Positions 1 through 8,214 of a DNA stretch of 64,000 nt are shown piece after piece. This DNA comes from CAMNAO01 sp045605145 (GTDB taxonomy: Bacteria; Bacillota; Clostridia; Oscillospirales; Oscillospiraceae). Location: assembly GCA_045605145.1 (NCBI GenBank), contig JAZUPH010000080.1, forward strand, positions 1-64,000. The letters are read 5' to 3'. The notes beneath the pieces were generated by a model. It searched no databases, was not told where the DNA came from, and worked only from the letters and a program-made list of their open reading frames with translations. Position numbers and translations under genes: made by a program. How positions within the stretch are numbered: the stretch's first letter is position 1; the number at the start of each line of letters is the position of its first letter.

Positions 1-518
1 TGGTAAGAATTGTGTGTGTTCCACATCGCCAGCATTGTCGTTTAACCCCTTCCACCATGCTTCGCATGGTCCCCCTCCCCCTGTGGGGGAAGTCGGATCG
101 TAGCCATGTCGTTCTGTGAGCCAAGGAGTTGATTTATGACATTGTCTTCCTAAGACCGCTTGGCCTCCGACTTGATCCGGAGTGGAACCCTCAGCCTATG
201 CGCGTCGGACGGATGTGCGCGCGATCCTGCGATTGTCCTGTTACATTGACCTGTTACATAGTTTACGATACCATTTACGATACCTGCTAATTCTTTTTAT
301 TATGGCAATTACTACAAGGATATATCGCATCTGACAAGCTGACTGTATTGCGGGAGAGACAACTGACGGCGACTCGTCCCAAGGCCATGATGTAATAAAC
401 CTCCATTCTTGCTTTGCACCCCTAAGCCTCCACCTCTGGGGGAGGGGGACCATGCGAAGCATGGTGGAAGGGGTTAAACGACAATGCTGGCGATGTGGAA
501 CACACGCAATTCTTACCA
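1..518. repeat. Long inverted repeat bracketing about 360 bp
   Basis: Bases 1-81 and 438-518 are reverse complements of each other with about one mismatch over the outer 75 bases. The left arm touches the window edge and may extend beyond it. Each arm ends inward with a copy of the hairpin repeat built around CCATGCTTCGCATGG. The interior carries two short direct repeats, CCTGTTACAT at 237-246 and 250-259, and TTTACGATACC at 262-272 and 274-284. I see no credible coding sequence inside. It looks like a small non-autonomous element or a pair of inverted intergenic repeats, but there is no transposase to support mobility. Confidence 0.7.
237..284. repeat. Two tandem pairs of 10-11 bp direct repeats
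   Basis: CCTGTTACAT occurs at 237-246 and again at 250-259, and TTTACGATACC at 262-272 and 274-284. The pairs are adjacent and each copy is about one helical turn from its partner, as in protein-binding iterons or operators. They lie near the middle of the inverted-repeat element at 1-518. No neighbouring gene tells what might bind them. Confidence 0.55.
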
Positions 519-536
519 CCCTGATTTACTGTTTCC

Positions 537-652
537 CCCTTCAGTCTCGCTTCGCTCGACAGCTTTGCCCGGGTCGCGTTCGCTCCCCGCTTTGGCTAGA
601 AACAGCCCACTGGGCTGTTTGCTTTACGCGTCGCGCCCCTGTGGGGGAGCCT
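537..652 (+). repeat. Copy 1 of a 110-bp repeat (inverted copy at 4147-4253)
   Basis: The segment matches the reverse complement of 4147-4253 with only a few differences. Both contain CAGTCTCGCT, GCCCGGGTCGCGTTCGCTCC, and the perfect palindrome AACAGCCCACTGGGCTGTT followed by GCTTTACGCGTCGCGCCCC. The two copies flank the aldo/keto reductase and flippase genes in opposite orientation. Confidence 0.75.
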
Positions 653-940
653 TATACAATTAACACATCGCGCCCCTTTTGGGGGGAACCTTTATAAGCC
701 TTCCCACAAAGAGGGAGCCTTTTTAATCTACACCGCCATTAACGGAGCAATTTCCCACGTTGATGGGATTGCTCTGCCCTCAAACGATCTGAACCCAATC
801 CATGATGTCCTCTTCCTCTATGATCGGTGGATGGGCGGTAAATATATAGCTGAGTATAGCCTAGTACAGATAACAGACAACAGCTGATAAGAAAGATACG
901 AAGCTAATGAAATACAGGGCCGGTATGGAATAGCCGCGAA

Positions 941-1007
941 GCGGGAATTGGAGCAACGCGGGAATTGGAGCAACGCGGGAATTGGAGCAACGCGGGAATT
1001 GGGCAAA
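941..1007 (+). repeat. 17-bp tandem repeat, about four copies
   Basis: The unit GCGGGAATTGGAGCAAC is repeated exactly at 941-957, 958-974 and 975-991, and a variant copy runs to 1007. Downstream to about 1070 a decayed GAAGCGGAAagacgGC pattern continues. There are no spacers, so this is a minisatellite and not a CRISPR array. Confidence 0.85.
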
Positions 1008-1081
1008 GCGGAAGTAAACGCGAAGCGGGAAGACGGCGTGAAGCGGAAAGACGGCATGAAGCGGAATACGGGGGATAAAGA

Positions 1082-1110
1082 ATCCGGAGCAGTTCACAGC
1101 CGCTCCGGAT
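1082..1110 (-). terminator. Candidate terminator for the aldo/keto reductase
   Basis: A 9-bp perfect stem, ATCCGGAGC with GCTCCGGAT, encloses an 11-base loop. Read on the minus strand it is followed by TCTTTAT. It sits about 120 bases after the reductase stop codon, so it probably ends that transcript, although the U-run is weak. Confidence 0.5.
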
Positions 1111-1229
1111 ATTGCTTTATTATTACAGATTGTAATTGCTGCTTTTGCTTACAGCCAGTTCTTCAGATCAATTACGACCTGAATACAGAGGGTAATAGTT
1201 TACAGCGGGTTTAATCCTCTCTTATCCAA

Positions 1230-2348
1230 TCAGGCTTCGAAGATGGACGCGGCCTCTTCCAGGACGGAGGGGATGTCGATATTCTGGGGACAGGCGGCTA
1301 CGCAGGCACGGCAGCCGATGCACTGGGATGCCTTGCTGCCCTTCATCATATTATATCTGCGCTGTGCGGCACCCACGGTTTTATAGACGCGGGTCTCGTT
1401 GACCATGGAGATGATGTTGGGGATCTCGATACCCATTGGACAGCCCTCTACGCAGTATCTGCAACGGGTGCAGGGTACACGGGGAATGGAATTGTACTTC
1501 TCCACAGCCTTATCAAGAACAGCCTGCTCTTCGGCACTTATTGGTTTAGGATCATTGAGGGTGACAGTGTTCTCGTCCATCTGCTCAATGGTGTTCATGC
1601 CGCTGAGTACCATGGCAACATACTCGTGACCGGCAGCAAAGCGGAGCGCCCAGGATGCGGGAGTCGCCTTGTTATTATACTCGGCAAGGATGGCGTTGAT
1701 GTCGGCATTTCCGCCTGCAAGGGCACCGCCCTTTATCGGCTCCATAATAATGATGGGCTTTTTGTGGGCACTGACCACTTCATGGCAGCGGCGTGCCTGA
1801 ACCTTCTCATCCTCCCAATCCAGATAGTTGATCTGGAGCTGGACAAACTCGACCTCAGGATGCTCATTAAGCACCTGATCGATAAACTCGGGCGTATCAT
1901 GGACGGAGAAGCCAATATGCCTGACCTTTCCCTCAGCCTTCCACTGGAGCAGCTTATCCCAAATACCGTACTGATTTGCGGTCTCATATCTGGTCTTATT
2001 CATGGCGTGCAGGAGATAGTAATCGATATAGTCAACGCCAAGGCGCTCAAGCGAGGTGTTGAGCAGTTCATCTGCACTGTTCCCGTCCTCCAGCATATAT
2101 ACGGGGAGCTTGGTTGCGATGGTGAAGCTGTCACGGGGGTAGCGCTCAACAAGGCACTTTCTGGCCGCGATCTCAGACCCGCCGGAATTATACACATAGG
2201 CTGTGTCAAAATATGTAAAACCCCGCTCCATAAACAGATCAACCAGCTTATTCGTGGCCTCAAGATCTATTTCATCGCCGATCTGGGGCAGGCGCATAAG
2301 GCCGAAGCCCAGCTTTTTCCTACAGTTAAGATCAAATGCATTTGCCAT
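1230..2348 (-). CDS. Aldo/keto reductase with two C-terminal [4Fe-4S] motifs
   Basis: This 372-residue protein is a soluble aldo/keto reductase of the ferredoxin-containing type common in anaerobes. The N-terminal TIM-barrel shows GFGLMRLP near residue 15. The catalytic tetrad is visible as Asp and Tyr in FDTAYVY, Lys in IATKLP and His in YYLLHAMN. The C-terminal 90 residues carry CTRCRYCVEGCP and CIGCRACVAACP, each suited to a [4Fe-4S] cluster. The family reduces carbonyls with a nicotinamide cofactor; the iron-sulfur domain suggests coupling to ferredoxin electrons, but the substrate cannot be told. It has its own promoter, overlapping the end of the upstream flippase gene. Confidence 0.9.
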   Translation of the reverse strand: MANAFDLNCRKKLGFGLMRLPQIGDEIDLEATNKLVDLFMERGFTYFDTAYVYNSGGSEIAARKCLVERYPRDSFTIATKLPVYMLEDGNSADELLNTSLERLGVDYIDYYLLHAMNKTRYETANQYGIWDKLLQWKAEGKVRHIGFSVHDTPEFIDQVLNEHPEVEFVQLQINYLDWEDEKVQARRCHEVVSAHKKPIIIMEPIKGGALAGGNADINAILAEYNNKATPASWALRFAAGHEYVAMVLSGMNTIEQMDENTVTLNDPKPISAEEQAVLDKAVEKYNSIPRVPCTRCRYCVEGCPMGIEIPNIISMVNETRVYKTVGAAQRRYNMMKGSKASQCIGCRACVAACPQNIDIPSVLEEAASIFEA

Positions 2349-2399
2349 TGTCAGTTCCCTCTTTCGTAAAAACTTGCGGTGCAGAATTAAATTAACAGA

Positions 2400-2428
2400 A
2401 TTTTAGCACATTTTCACCCCTCTGTAAA
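2400..2428 (-). promoter_or_regulatory. SigA-type promoter of the aldo/keto reductase
   Basis: On the minus strand TTTACA (2428-2423) is followed by a 17-base spacer and TAAAAT (2405-2400). This lies across the 3' end of the flippase gene and about 50 bases before the reductase ATG. The match is good, five of six bases in each box. Confidence 0.6.
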
Positions 2429-3949
2429 GCCGGGTATTTTAACAGCAGTACCGCCGGCGCGGATAAGCGTCCACAGGCGCAGTGCCAGCATATACATCAC
2501 ACCGCTCACAGCCACCGACAGCGCCAGCGCCCAGCCGCCGCCCTCAAGGCCGGTAAACAGCAGTCCGCCGGCAAAGGCTGCACCGGTAACGCACACAAAG
2601 GCCGTGAGCATCGCGCGCCAGGGCATGACCATCCGGGTGATGCGGTTGAGCTTATACATGCTAAGGGCGAAATTGAGACTTTCAGAGAAGAACAGGACGA
2701 ACACATAGCCCGCAGTGCCGTAGCGCGGCAGGAGAAGGACGATAAGCAGGGTGCTGACCAGTGAGTCAAGCACGTTTATGCGCATTGAGTACACCTGCTC
2801 CCCCAGACCTTTGAGCAGGGAATCGGTTATCATGTCAAGGTACATCACCGGTATCATAAGAGAAAACAGCAGGATATATGGCCCAGCCGCCGCACTGTCG
2901 TAAACAGTAAGACCCAGGGGTCGGGCAAAGCGGGCGATGATACCCGCCGCACCAACGGCAAACACAGCGCAGGCGGCAAAGATCTTATTTGCCGCGCGGG
3001 ATATGGCCGATTCCCTGCCCTGCGCCTGCAGGCGGGTCACCTCGGGGATCAGAAGCTCCGCAAGGGAGGATATAAGCGCCGCGGGAAAGGTGATAACGGG
3101 AAAGACCATGCCCTGTATCATGCCGTAGTCGGCCATTGCCGCAGATGCATCACCCCCCGCCTTTTGCAGTGAGCGGGGTGTAAGCAGGTTTTTGGCAGCG
3201 TTGAGCGCCGTTCTTGCGTATGCCGCCACGCCCAGGGGTATGGCAACGCCGAATATCCGGGGCCACAGGTCATCAGGCTGATTCCCCATGCCGTGCAGAG
3301 GTCTGCTCTCAATACGGTAGATAAGCAGCGCAAGGAGAAATGAGCCGATCTCCCCCACCACGCCGCCTGTAAGCACGGCGCAGCAGGCACCCTCAACATC
3401 CCCGGCGGCAACTGTAGAAAGCAGCGCAACGGACACGGCGATGCGGATGATCTGCTCGAAAAAGCCCTTTACGGAGGCCAGCCACACCTTGCCAACGGCG
3501 GTGAAGTAGCCGGTGAACACCGTGCCCATGGACATGAAGGGCAGGCTCATAGCAAGGCGGCGCAGAGGACGGACGGTGCGCACATCACCGATGACAACGC
3601 CGCCCACAAAGTCGGCGCCCAGATAGAGCATCAATGCCGCCGCAGTGCCGAAAGAGATGGCATACAGCAGTGAGCGGCGCACAGCACCAAGCGCCCCCTC
3701 ACCCCGGGACAGACCCAGCTCCTGACTGACAATGCGCATAGTGGCAAAGCGCACGCCGGTAATTGCCACGGTGGCGGCGAAGGAATTTACGGACATGGTG
3801 AGTATGAAAAGACCCACACCCGCCGCGCCGATGCGCCGGGTGAGATAGGCCTGAAAAGCCAGTCCCACCCCCTGCATGAGAAAGGACGCCGCCGTCAACA
3901 GCAGGGTGTTGTAAAACAGCCGTTTGCTCTGAATAAAAATCACCCCCAT
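2414..3949 (-). CDS. SpoVB/MurJ-like polysaccharide flippase (MOP superfamily)
   Basis: The 511-residue product is almost entirely hydrophobic, with about 14 predicted membrane segments. It opens with a RLFYNTLLLTAASFLMQGVG-type first helix followed by YLTRRIGAAGVGLF, the usual N-terminal pattern of oligosaccharide and lipid-linked-precursor flippases (SpoVB, MurJ, RfbX). Such proteins move lipid-linked cell-envelope precursors across the membrane; in spore formers SpoVB-type members serve cortex synthesis. The start is uncertain: the ATG at 3949 has no clear ribosome-binding site, and a GTG six bases later is possible. Assignment to SpoVB as opposed to another flippase subgroup cannot be settled here. 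Confidence 0.8.
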   Translation of the reverse strand: MGVIFIQSKRLFYNTLLLTAASFLMQGVGLAFQAYLTRRIGAAGVGLFILTMSVNSFAATVAITGVRFATMRIVSQELGLSRGEGALGAVRRSLLYAISFGTAAALMLYLGADFVGGVVIGDVRTVRPLRRLAMSLPFMSMGTVFTGYFTAVGKVWLASVKGFFEQIIRIAVSVALLSTVAAGDVEGACCAVLTGGVVGEIGSFLLALLIYRIESRPLHGMGNQPDDLWPRIFGVAIPLGVAAYARTALNAAKNLLTPRSLQKAGGDASAAMADYGMIQGMVFPVITFPAALISSLAELLIPEVTRLQAQGRESAISRAANKIFAACAVFAVGAAGIIARFARPLGLTVYDSAAAGPYILLFSLMIPVMYLDMITDSLLKGLGEQVYSMRINVLDSLVSTLLIVLLLPRYGTAGYVFVLFFSESLNFALSMYKLNRITRMVMPWRAMLTAFVCVTGAAFAGGLLFTGLEGGGWALALSVAVSGVMYMLALRLWTLIRAGGTAVKIPGFTEG

Positions 3950-4032
3950 ACAGTTTGACTATATGCGGGTGATGGACAAATTATAATATTTTGGATTGGG
4001 GGTCTGCGGGGGGTGAGGTGATTGTGAGGTCG

Positions 4033-4404
4033 CCCCTTCCACCATGCTACGCATGGTCCCCCTCCCCCACAGGGGGAGGCATATTGGTGGTGCGGTGGGT
4101 GTCGTTTTACCCCTTCCACCGCGCGGGGCGCGGTCCCCCTCCCCCAAAGGGGCGCGACGCGTAAAGCAAACAGCCCACTGGGCTGTTTGTAGCCAAAGCG
4201 GGGAGCGAACGCGACCCGGGCAAAGATGGCGAGCGGAGCGAGACTGAAGGGGTATACAGCATTGTTAGCAGCAAGGTAACGAGGTGAGTTCCGCCTCTCT
4301 TACTCCGCTGTTCTTCCCCTTCCACCATGCTTCGCATGGTCCCCCTCCCCCATAGGGGGAGGCATATTGGTGGTGCGGTGGGTGTCGTTTTACCCCTTCC
4401 ACCA
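4033..4404 (+). repeat. 88-bp direct repeat enclosing an inverted-repeat copy
   Basis: Positions 4033-4120 and 4316-4404 are nearly identical, sharing the hairpin CCATGCTACGCATGG or CCATGCTTCGCATGG, the tail ATATTGGTGGTGCGGTGGGT and the start of a second hairpin unit. Between them sits the 4147-4253 repeat. The arrangement suggests duplication of a repeat unit or insertion of one repeat into another. Confidence 0.75.
4147..4253 (-). repeat. Copy 2 of the 110-bp repeat (inverted relative to 537-652)
   Basis: This is the reverse complement of 537-652 with a few substitutions, including the shared palindrome AACAGCCCACTGGGCTGTT and the GCGAACGCGACCCGGGC block. Confidence 0.75.
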
Positions 4405-4445
4405 TGCTACGCATGGCCCCCCTCCCCCACAGGGGGAGGCTTTAG

Positions 4446-6896
4446 TTATGCGGCGGTGCTGTCGGAAAGCTGTATCTTCCCGTCACGGGCGGTGATGCTG
4501 ACCTTTGTTCCGGACTTGAATACACCCTCCAGCATTCGCTCGGCGAGAACATCCTCAACATTGCTCTGCACCGTTCTTCTGAGGGGTCTGGCGCCGTACT
4601 TGGGGTCGAAGCCCTTGTCGCACAGATAATCAACGGCGGCATCGTCCCAGGTGGCGGTGATGCCCAGGGCGGCAAGGCGGGCGCTGACCTCATTAAGGAG
4701 CTTGACGGTAATGGTGCGCAGATCCTCACGGCTGAGCTGAGTGAATACTATGGTATCATCGATGCGGTTGAGAAACTCGGGTCTGAAGGTGTTTTTAAGC
4801 TCCGCCATGACCGCATTGCGTATGCGCTGGGCGTCCATGAGGCCGTCGGCACTGTTGGCGGAGAAGCCGAGTGACGTCTTGTTATCGGTTATATTCCTCG
4901 CGCCCACATTGGATGTCATGACAATGACCGCGTTTTTGAAGTCCACGCGCCTGCCCTGTGAATCGGTGAGGATGCCGTCCTCCAGTATCTGCAGGAGGAT
5001 ATTGAAAACATCCGGGTGCGCCTTCTCGATCTCATCGAACAGCACCACGCTGTAGGGCTTGCGGCGCACCTTTTCGGTGAGCTGGCCGCCCTCGTCATAG
5101 CCCACATAGCCCGGCGGGGATCCCACAAGGCGGGAGACGGTGTGCTTTTCCATATATTCGGACATATCTATGCGCACCATGGCATCCTCGTCACCGAACA
5201 TGGACTCGGCCAGGGCCTTGCACAGCTCGGTCTTGCCCACGCCGGTGGGGCCGAGGAACAAGAACGAACCGATGGGGCGTTTGGGATCTTTAAGCCCCAC
5301 CCTGCCACGGCGGATAGCCTTTGCAACGGCGGTGACCGCCTCATCCTGACCGATGACACGCTTATGGAGCGTCTCCTCCATGCGCAGAAGGCGGCGGCTT
5401 TCATCCTCGGTAAGGCTGGACACGGGGATGCCCGTCCAGCCGGAGACCACCTCGGCAATGTCAGAGGCGATGACAACCCGGCCGCCGGCCTTGTCCCAGC
5501 TTTTGCGCGCCTCCTCCAGTTTAAACTGAATGGCTTTCTCGGCATCGCGCAGTGCGGCGGCCTTTTCAAAGTCCTGATTGCGTACGGCGGCCTCTTTATC
5601 CATGGCGGCGGAATTGAGCTGCTCCTGCAGGGCTTTGATTTTCTCGGGCGGCTTTGCGTTCTCAAGACGCACGCGGGAGGCCGCCTCGTCAATGAGGTCG
5701 ATGGCCTTGTCCGGCAGGTAGCGCCCGGAGATATAGCGCACGGAGAGCTTGACGGCGGCGTCCAGTGCCTCGTCGCTGATCTTCAATTGGTGGTGCGCCT
5801 CATACTTGTCACGAAGTCCCTGGAGGATCTTAAGACAGTCCTCCTGCGTGGGTTCGTCCACGGTGACCGGCTGGAAGCGGCGCTCAAGGGCTGCGTCCTT
5901 CTCCACATGCTTGCGGTACTCGTCCAGCGTTGTGGCGCCCACCACCTGCAGTTCGCCACGGCCCAGGGCAGGCTTTATGATATTTGACGCATCAATGGCG
6001 CCCTCGGCGGCTCCGGCACCGATGATGGTGTGAAGCTCGTCAATGAAGAGGATGACATCTTTAGCCTTTTTCGCCTCGTCAATGGCGTTCTTGATCCGCT
6101 CTTCAAAATCGCCGCGGTACTTGGTGCCCGCCACCATGCCGGTCAGGTCAAGGGACAGCACGCGCTTATCCCGCAGGGTATCCGGCACCATGCCGGCGGC
6201 GATGCGCTGGGCAAGGCCCTCGGCGATGGCAGTTTTGCCTACGCCCGGCTCGCCGATGAGCACGGGATTGTTTTTGGTGCGGCGGGTGAGTATCTGCACG
6301 ACGCGGACGATCTCGTTGTCCCGGCCGATGACGGGGTCCAGCTTGCCCTTCTGGGCGGCCTCGGTCAGGTCGCGGCTGAACTGATCCAGGGTCTTGGTGT
6401 CGTAGCGGCGGCCGCTGCGCTCATTGGCGGAGGCCTTCACCGTATTGGACACCGTGCGGCTTCTTATTGAATCCACAAGGGCGGTGTACATCCTGTCCAT
6501 ATCCGCGCCCGAGGTGGTCATGAGTTTACCCGCGGCGCAGTTGGGGTCCCGCAGAATGCCCAGAAGCAGATGCTCGGTGCCGATATAGCCGTGACCCAGA
6601 CCGGCGGCGTCACGCACGGCAGTCTCGATGACCCGCTTTGCCTGGGGCGTGAGCCCCTGAACGGTGGTGTCGCTGACCTCTCCCCGGCCAACATACTTTT
6701 CTATAAGCTCGCGCACCAGGGGCGCGTCAAATCCGTTTTCCCGCAGAACCGATGCGGCGGTACCCTTTTCATCGCCGGTGATGCCCAGCAGTATATGCTC
6801 CGTACCCACATAGCCGTGGCCCAGCTTGGCTGCCTCTTCGTGGGCGTTGGAGAGCGCCAGCTTCGCGCCCTCGGAAAATCTGTCTTCGTATGCCAT
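4446..6896 (-). CDS. clpC: ATP-dependent Clp protease ATPase subunit ClpC
   Basis: ClpC is the AAA+ unfoldase that feeds damaged or regulatory proteins to ClpP. The 816 residues match the family length. Two Clp-N repeats occupy residues 1-145, each with GHGYxGTEH. The first Walker A is GEPGVGKT at 215-222 with Walker B ILFIDE. The middle domain carries a UVR-like [12 protein letters not shown], and the second AAA domain has [23 protein letters not shown] and NRIDDTIVF. The start has an ideal AAGGAGGT site. It is the last gene of the ctsR-mcsA-clpC operon. The arginine kinase gene mcsB, which usually sits just before it, is absent. A hairpin followed by a U-rich tract lies just upstream (6911-6942). 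Confidence 0.97.
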   Translation of the reverse strand: MAYEDRFSEGAKLALSNAHEEAAKLGHGYVGTEHILLGITGDEKGTAASVLRENGFDAPLVRELIEKYVGRGEVSDTTVQGLTPQAKRVIETAVRDAAGLGHGYIGTEHLLLGILRDPNCAAGKLMTTSGADMDRMYTALVDSIRSRTVSNTVKASANERSGRRYDTKTLDQFSRDLTEAAQKGKLDPVIGRDNEIVRVVQILTRRTKNNPVLIGEPGVGKTAIAEGLAQRIAAGMVPDTLRDKRVLSLDLTGMVAGTKYRGDFEERIKNAIDEAKKAKDVILFIDELHTIIGAGAAEGAIDASNIIKPALGRGELQVVGATTLDEYRKHVEKDAALERRFQPVTVDEPTQEDCLKILQGLRDKYEAHHQLKISDEALDAAVKLSVRYISGRYLPDKAIDLIDEAASRVRLENAKPPEKIKALQEQLNSAAMDKEAAVRNQDFEKAAALRDAEKAIQFKLEEARKSWDKAGGRVVIASDIAEVVSGWTGIPVSSLTEDESRRLLRMEETLHKRVIGQDEAVTAVAKAIRRGRVGLKDPKRPIGSFLFLGPTGVGKTELCKALAESMFGDEDAMVRIDMSEYMEKHTVSRLVGSPPGYVGYDEGGQLTEKVRRKPYSVVLFDEIEKAHPDVFNILLQILEDGILTDSQGRRVDFKNAVIVMTSNVGARNITDNKTSLGFSANSADGLMDAQRIRNAVMAELKNTFRPEFLNRIDDTIVFTQLSREDLRTITVKLLNEVSARLAALGITATWDDAAVDYLCDKGFDPKYGARPLRRTVQSNVEDVLAERMLEGVFKSGTKVSITARDGKIQLSDSTAA

Positions 6897-6910
6897 ATCT
6901 GTACCTCCTT

Positions 6911-6942
6911 AAAAGAGAGGGGGCGGGTATGCTCCCCGCCCC
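6911..6942 (-). terminator. Hairpin with U-rich tract between mcsA and clpC
   Basis: On the minus strand an 8-bp GC stem, GGGGCGGG with CCCGCCCC, is followed by CTCTCTTTT and then directly by the clpC ribosome-binding site. It has the form of a partial terminator, which would lower clpC expression relative to ctsR-mcsA. A TATAAT just upstream of it (about 6945-6950) lacks a good -35 box, so a separate clpC promoter is unproven. Confidence 0.45.
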
Positions 6943-6988
6943 TTATTATATCCCGATATATGCCCTGTTTATAACCCACGGCGGGGTC

Positions 6989-7579
6989 TCACTGGGCCCT
7001 GTTCTCCAGCTGGCGGATTCTGTCGCGAAGCTCTGCCGCCTTTTCATACTCCTCATGGCGTGCCGCGCGGTGCATCTGCTCTCTGAGGGCGTTGAGCTCA
7101 CGGCGGCGTGCGATGGCCTCGTCAACGCGGGGCGCCTTGGGCGCGGATGCCTGAGTTTCCTGTGTAGCGGTGGCTTCGGTCTTTGCCTCGGTATTCTCCG
7201 GCTCTTTCACCTTTTCTTCGGCTGGGCTGTCGGGCCTTCCGGTGGGGATGAAGAAGGCGGGCAGCATCATGGCACCCATGCGGGGCAGGCCGAAGAAGTC
7301 ACGGTCGTTAAAGAAGCTGTCAAACAGGCTGCGGGGTCTGCGCCTTTCGCCCATGCCAAGGGCGGGCAGCATCATGCCGTCAAACCAAGGGTCGTCGTTA
7401 AAGAAGCTGTTGAAGCTGTCGTTGAGCATTTTATCGAAGCGCTCCCAGGGGTACTCCCCGCCATCCTGCTTCATTTTGGCTGCGCACTCCTGGCACAGAT
7501 GCGTTTCGGTGACATCGCCGTTTACATTGGAAACATAGTGGTATACGGCATTTCTTTCATTGCAGTTGGTGCATTTCAT
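6989..7579 (-). CDS. mcsA: McsA-like zinc-finger protein with UVR motif
   Basis: The 196-residue protein begins MKCTNCNERNAVYHY and carries two CxxC pairs (CTNC and CQEC), as in the zinc-binding half of McsA. The C-terminus has a UVR-type coiled coil (EEYEKAAELRDRIRQLE). In Bacillus McsA activates the arginine kinase McsB and modulates CtsR. Here the gene lies between ctsR and clpC but mcsB is missing, so it must act alone or with a partner elsewhere. Start choice: AAGGAG lies ten bases before the ATG at 7579; an upstream ATG at 7600 would overlap that site. The middle region, residues 50-130, is acidic and Phe/Asp-rich and resembles nothing I recognise. Confidence 0.85.
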   Translation of the reverse strand: MKCTNCNERNAVYHYVSNVNGDVTETHLCQECAAKMKQDGGEYPWERFDKMLNDSFNSFFNDDPWFDGMMLPALGMGERRRPRSLFDSFFNDRDFFGLPRMGAMMLPAFFIPTGRPDSPAEEKVKEPENTEAKTEATATQETQASAPKAPRVDEAIARRRELNALREQMHRAARHEEYEKAAELRDRIRQLENRAQ

Positions 7580-7633
7580 AGTATTTAATCTCCTTTTCAA
7601 TTAATACATTAAAATTGCGCGGGTCGTGCCCGT

Positions 7634-8083
7634 TTACAGTGTTTTGATGAGCATCTGCTTCAAGATGCTGGCTCTCAGGGCGTCGCGGCACTCCATTGGC
7701 GCGGGACGCAGCGAGTTGTCGGACGTGGCGGCGAGGATCAGTATGCCGGCAGAAGGGCTCAGCGCACCGCCGTCCACGGCGTTGGACACCAGCGCCACTG
7801 TGGTGGGCGCATCTATCCTGTCGCCCACGGCGTTCACGGTGTGCATGATAAGCTGCTGCGGGTCCATGCGGACGCGGCTGATACGGATGTAGCCGCCGCC
7901 GCCCCTGCGGCTTTCAACGATGTAGCCGCGCTCGGGTGAAAATCTGGTAGAGATCACGTAGTTTATCTGGCTGGGCACGCAGCCGAAGCGGTTTGCGATG
8001 TCCGCACGGCGCAGCTCGGCACTGCCCTCGGTCTCGTTAAGCACCTCGTCGATAAACTGGGCGATCATATCTGTAATACCCAT
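7634..8083 (-). CDS. ctsR: Class III heat-shock repressor CtsR
   Basis: CtsR represses clp and related protein-quality genes. The 149-residue product has the winged-helix N-terminus MGITDMIAQFIDE, the DNA-contact segment NRFGCVPSQINYVISTRF, and the glycine-rich wing RRGGGGYIRI whose Arg-Gly-Gly tip senses temperature in characterised members. An AAGGAG site precedes the ATG. It leads the operon and two matching operators flank its promoter, so it represses itself. In Bacillus McsB releases CtsR; without a local mcsB the release route here is unclear. Confidence 0.95.
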   Translation of the reverse strand: MGITDMIAQFIDEVLNETEGSAELRRADIANRFGCVPSQINYVISTRFSPERGYIVESRRGGGGYIRISRVRMDPQQLIMHTVNAVGDRIDAPTTVALVSNAVDGGALSPSAGILILAATSDNSLRPAPMECRDALRASILKQMLIKTL

Positions 8084-8133
8084 GGGTCACATCTCCTTAG
8101 TAATGTCTGTTTGCGTTGACAATCAAATTTGAC

Positions 8134-8150
8134 TTTGACTATCTTTGACC
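8134..8150 (-). promoter_or_regulatory. CtsR operator 1
   Basis: On the minus strand the heptads GGTCAAA and AGTCAAA are separated by GAT, an exact fit to the CtsR tandem-heptad consensus. A further GTCAAA half-site follows at 8133-8128. It covers the expected start of transcription just after the -10 box at 8161-8166. Confidence 0.92.
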
Positions 8151-8160
8151 TTGTGACTAC

Positions 8161-8189
8161 AATATACACCTTTGGTCAGGGAATGTCAA
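8161..8189 (-). promoter_or_regulatory. Near-consensus SigA promoter of ctsR-mcsA-clpC
   Basis: TTGACA (8189-8184), a 17-base spacer and TATATT (8166-8161) lie on the minus strand about 75 bases before the ctsR ATG. CtsR operators sit on both sides. Confidence 0.9.
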
Positions 8190-8197
8190 GGGGTGAG

Positions 8198-8214
8198 TTT
8201 GACTTTTTTTGACC
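8198..8214 (-). promoter_or_regulatory. CtsR operator 2
   Basis: On the minus strand GGTCAAA and AGTCAAA are separated by AAA. The site lies 8 bases upstream of the -35 box, so the promoter is bracketed by two operators about 64 bp apart centre to centre. Confidence 0.88.

Larger units (their letters stand above)
519..1229. other. Gene-free repeat-rich intergenic region
   Basis: No gene is credible here. The stretch holds a roughly 115-bp segment (537-652) whose inverted copy lies at 4147-4253, a palindrome AACAGCCCACTGGGCTGTT near 601, a hairpin at 744-774, a 17-bp tandem repeat at 941-1007, and a terminator-like hairpin at 1082-1110. The small open frames, for example one over the tandem repeat at 948-1214, follow the repeat composition and lack ribosome-binding sites. 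Confidence 0.6.
3950..4445. other. Gene-free region packed with hairpin repeats
   Basis: Four copies of a hairpin repeat with the pattern CCCCTTCCACC, inner palindrome, GGTCCCCCTCCCCC, lie at about 4033-4080, 4110-4153, 4316-4363 and 4393-4440. An inverted copy of the 537-652 repeat occupies 4147-4253. The sequence 4033-4120 is repeated directly at 4316-4404. I see no gene. Confidence 0.7.

Noticed and set aside
941..1007. Tandem repeats considered as a CRISPR array
   Set aside because: There are no spacers and no cas genes; unit length of 17 bases is too short.
948..1214. A small plus-strand frame over the 17-bp tandem repeat
   Set aside because: The peptide is only the translation of the repeat, with no ribosome-binding site; the repeat also explains the open frame.
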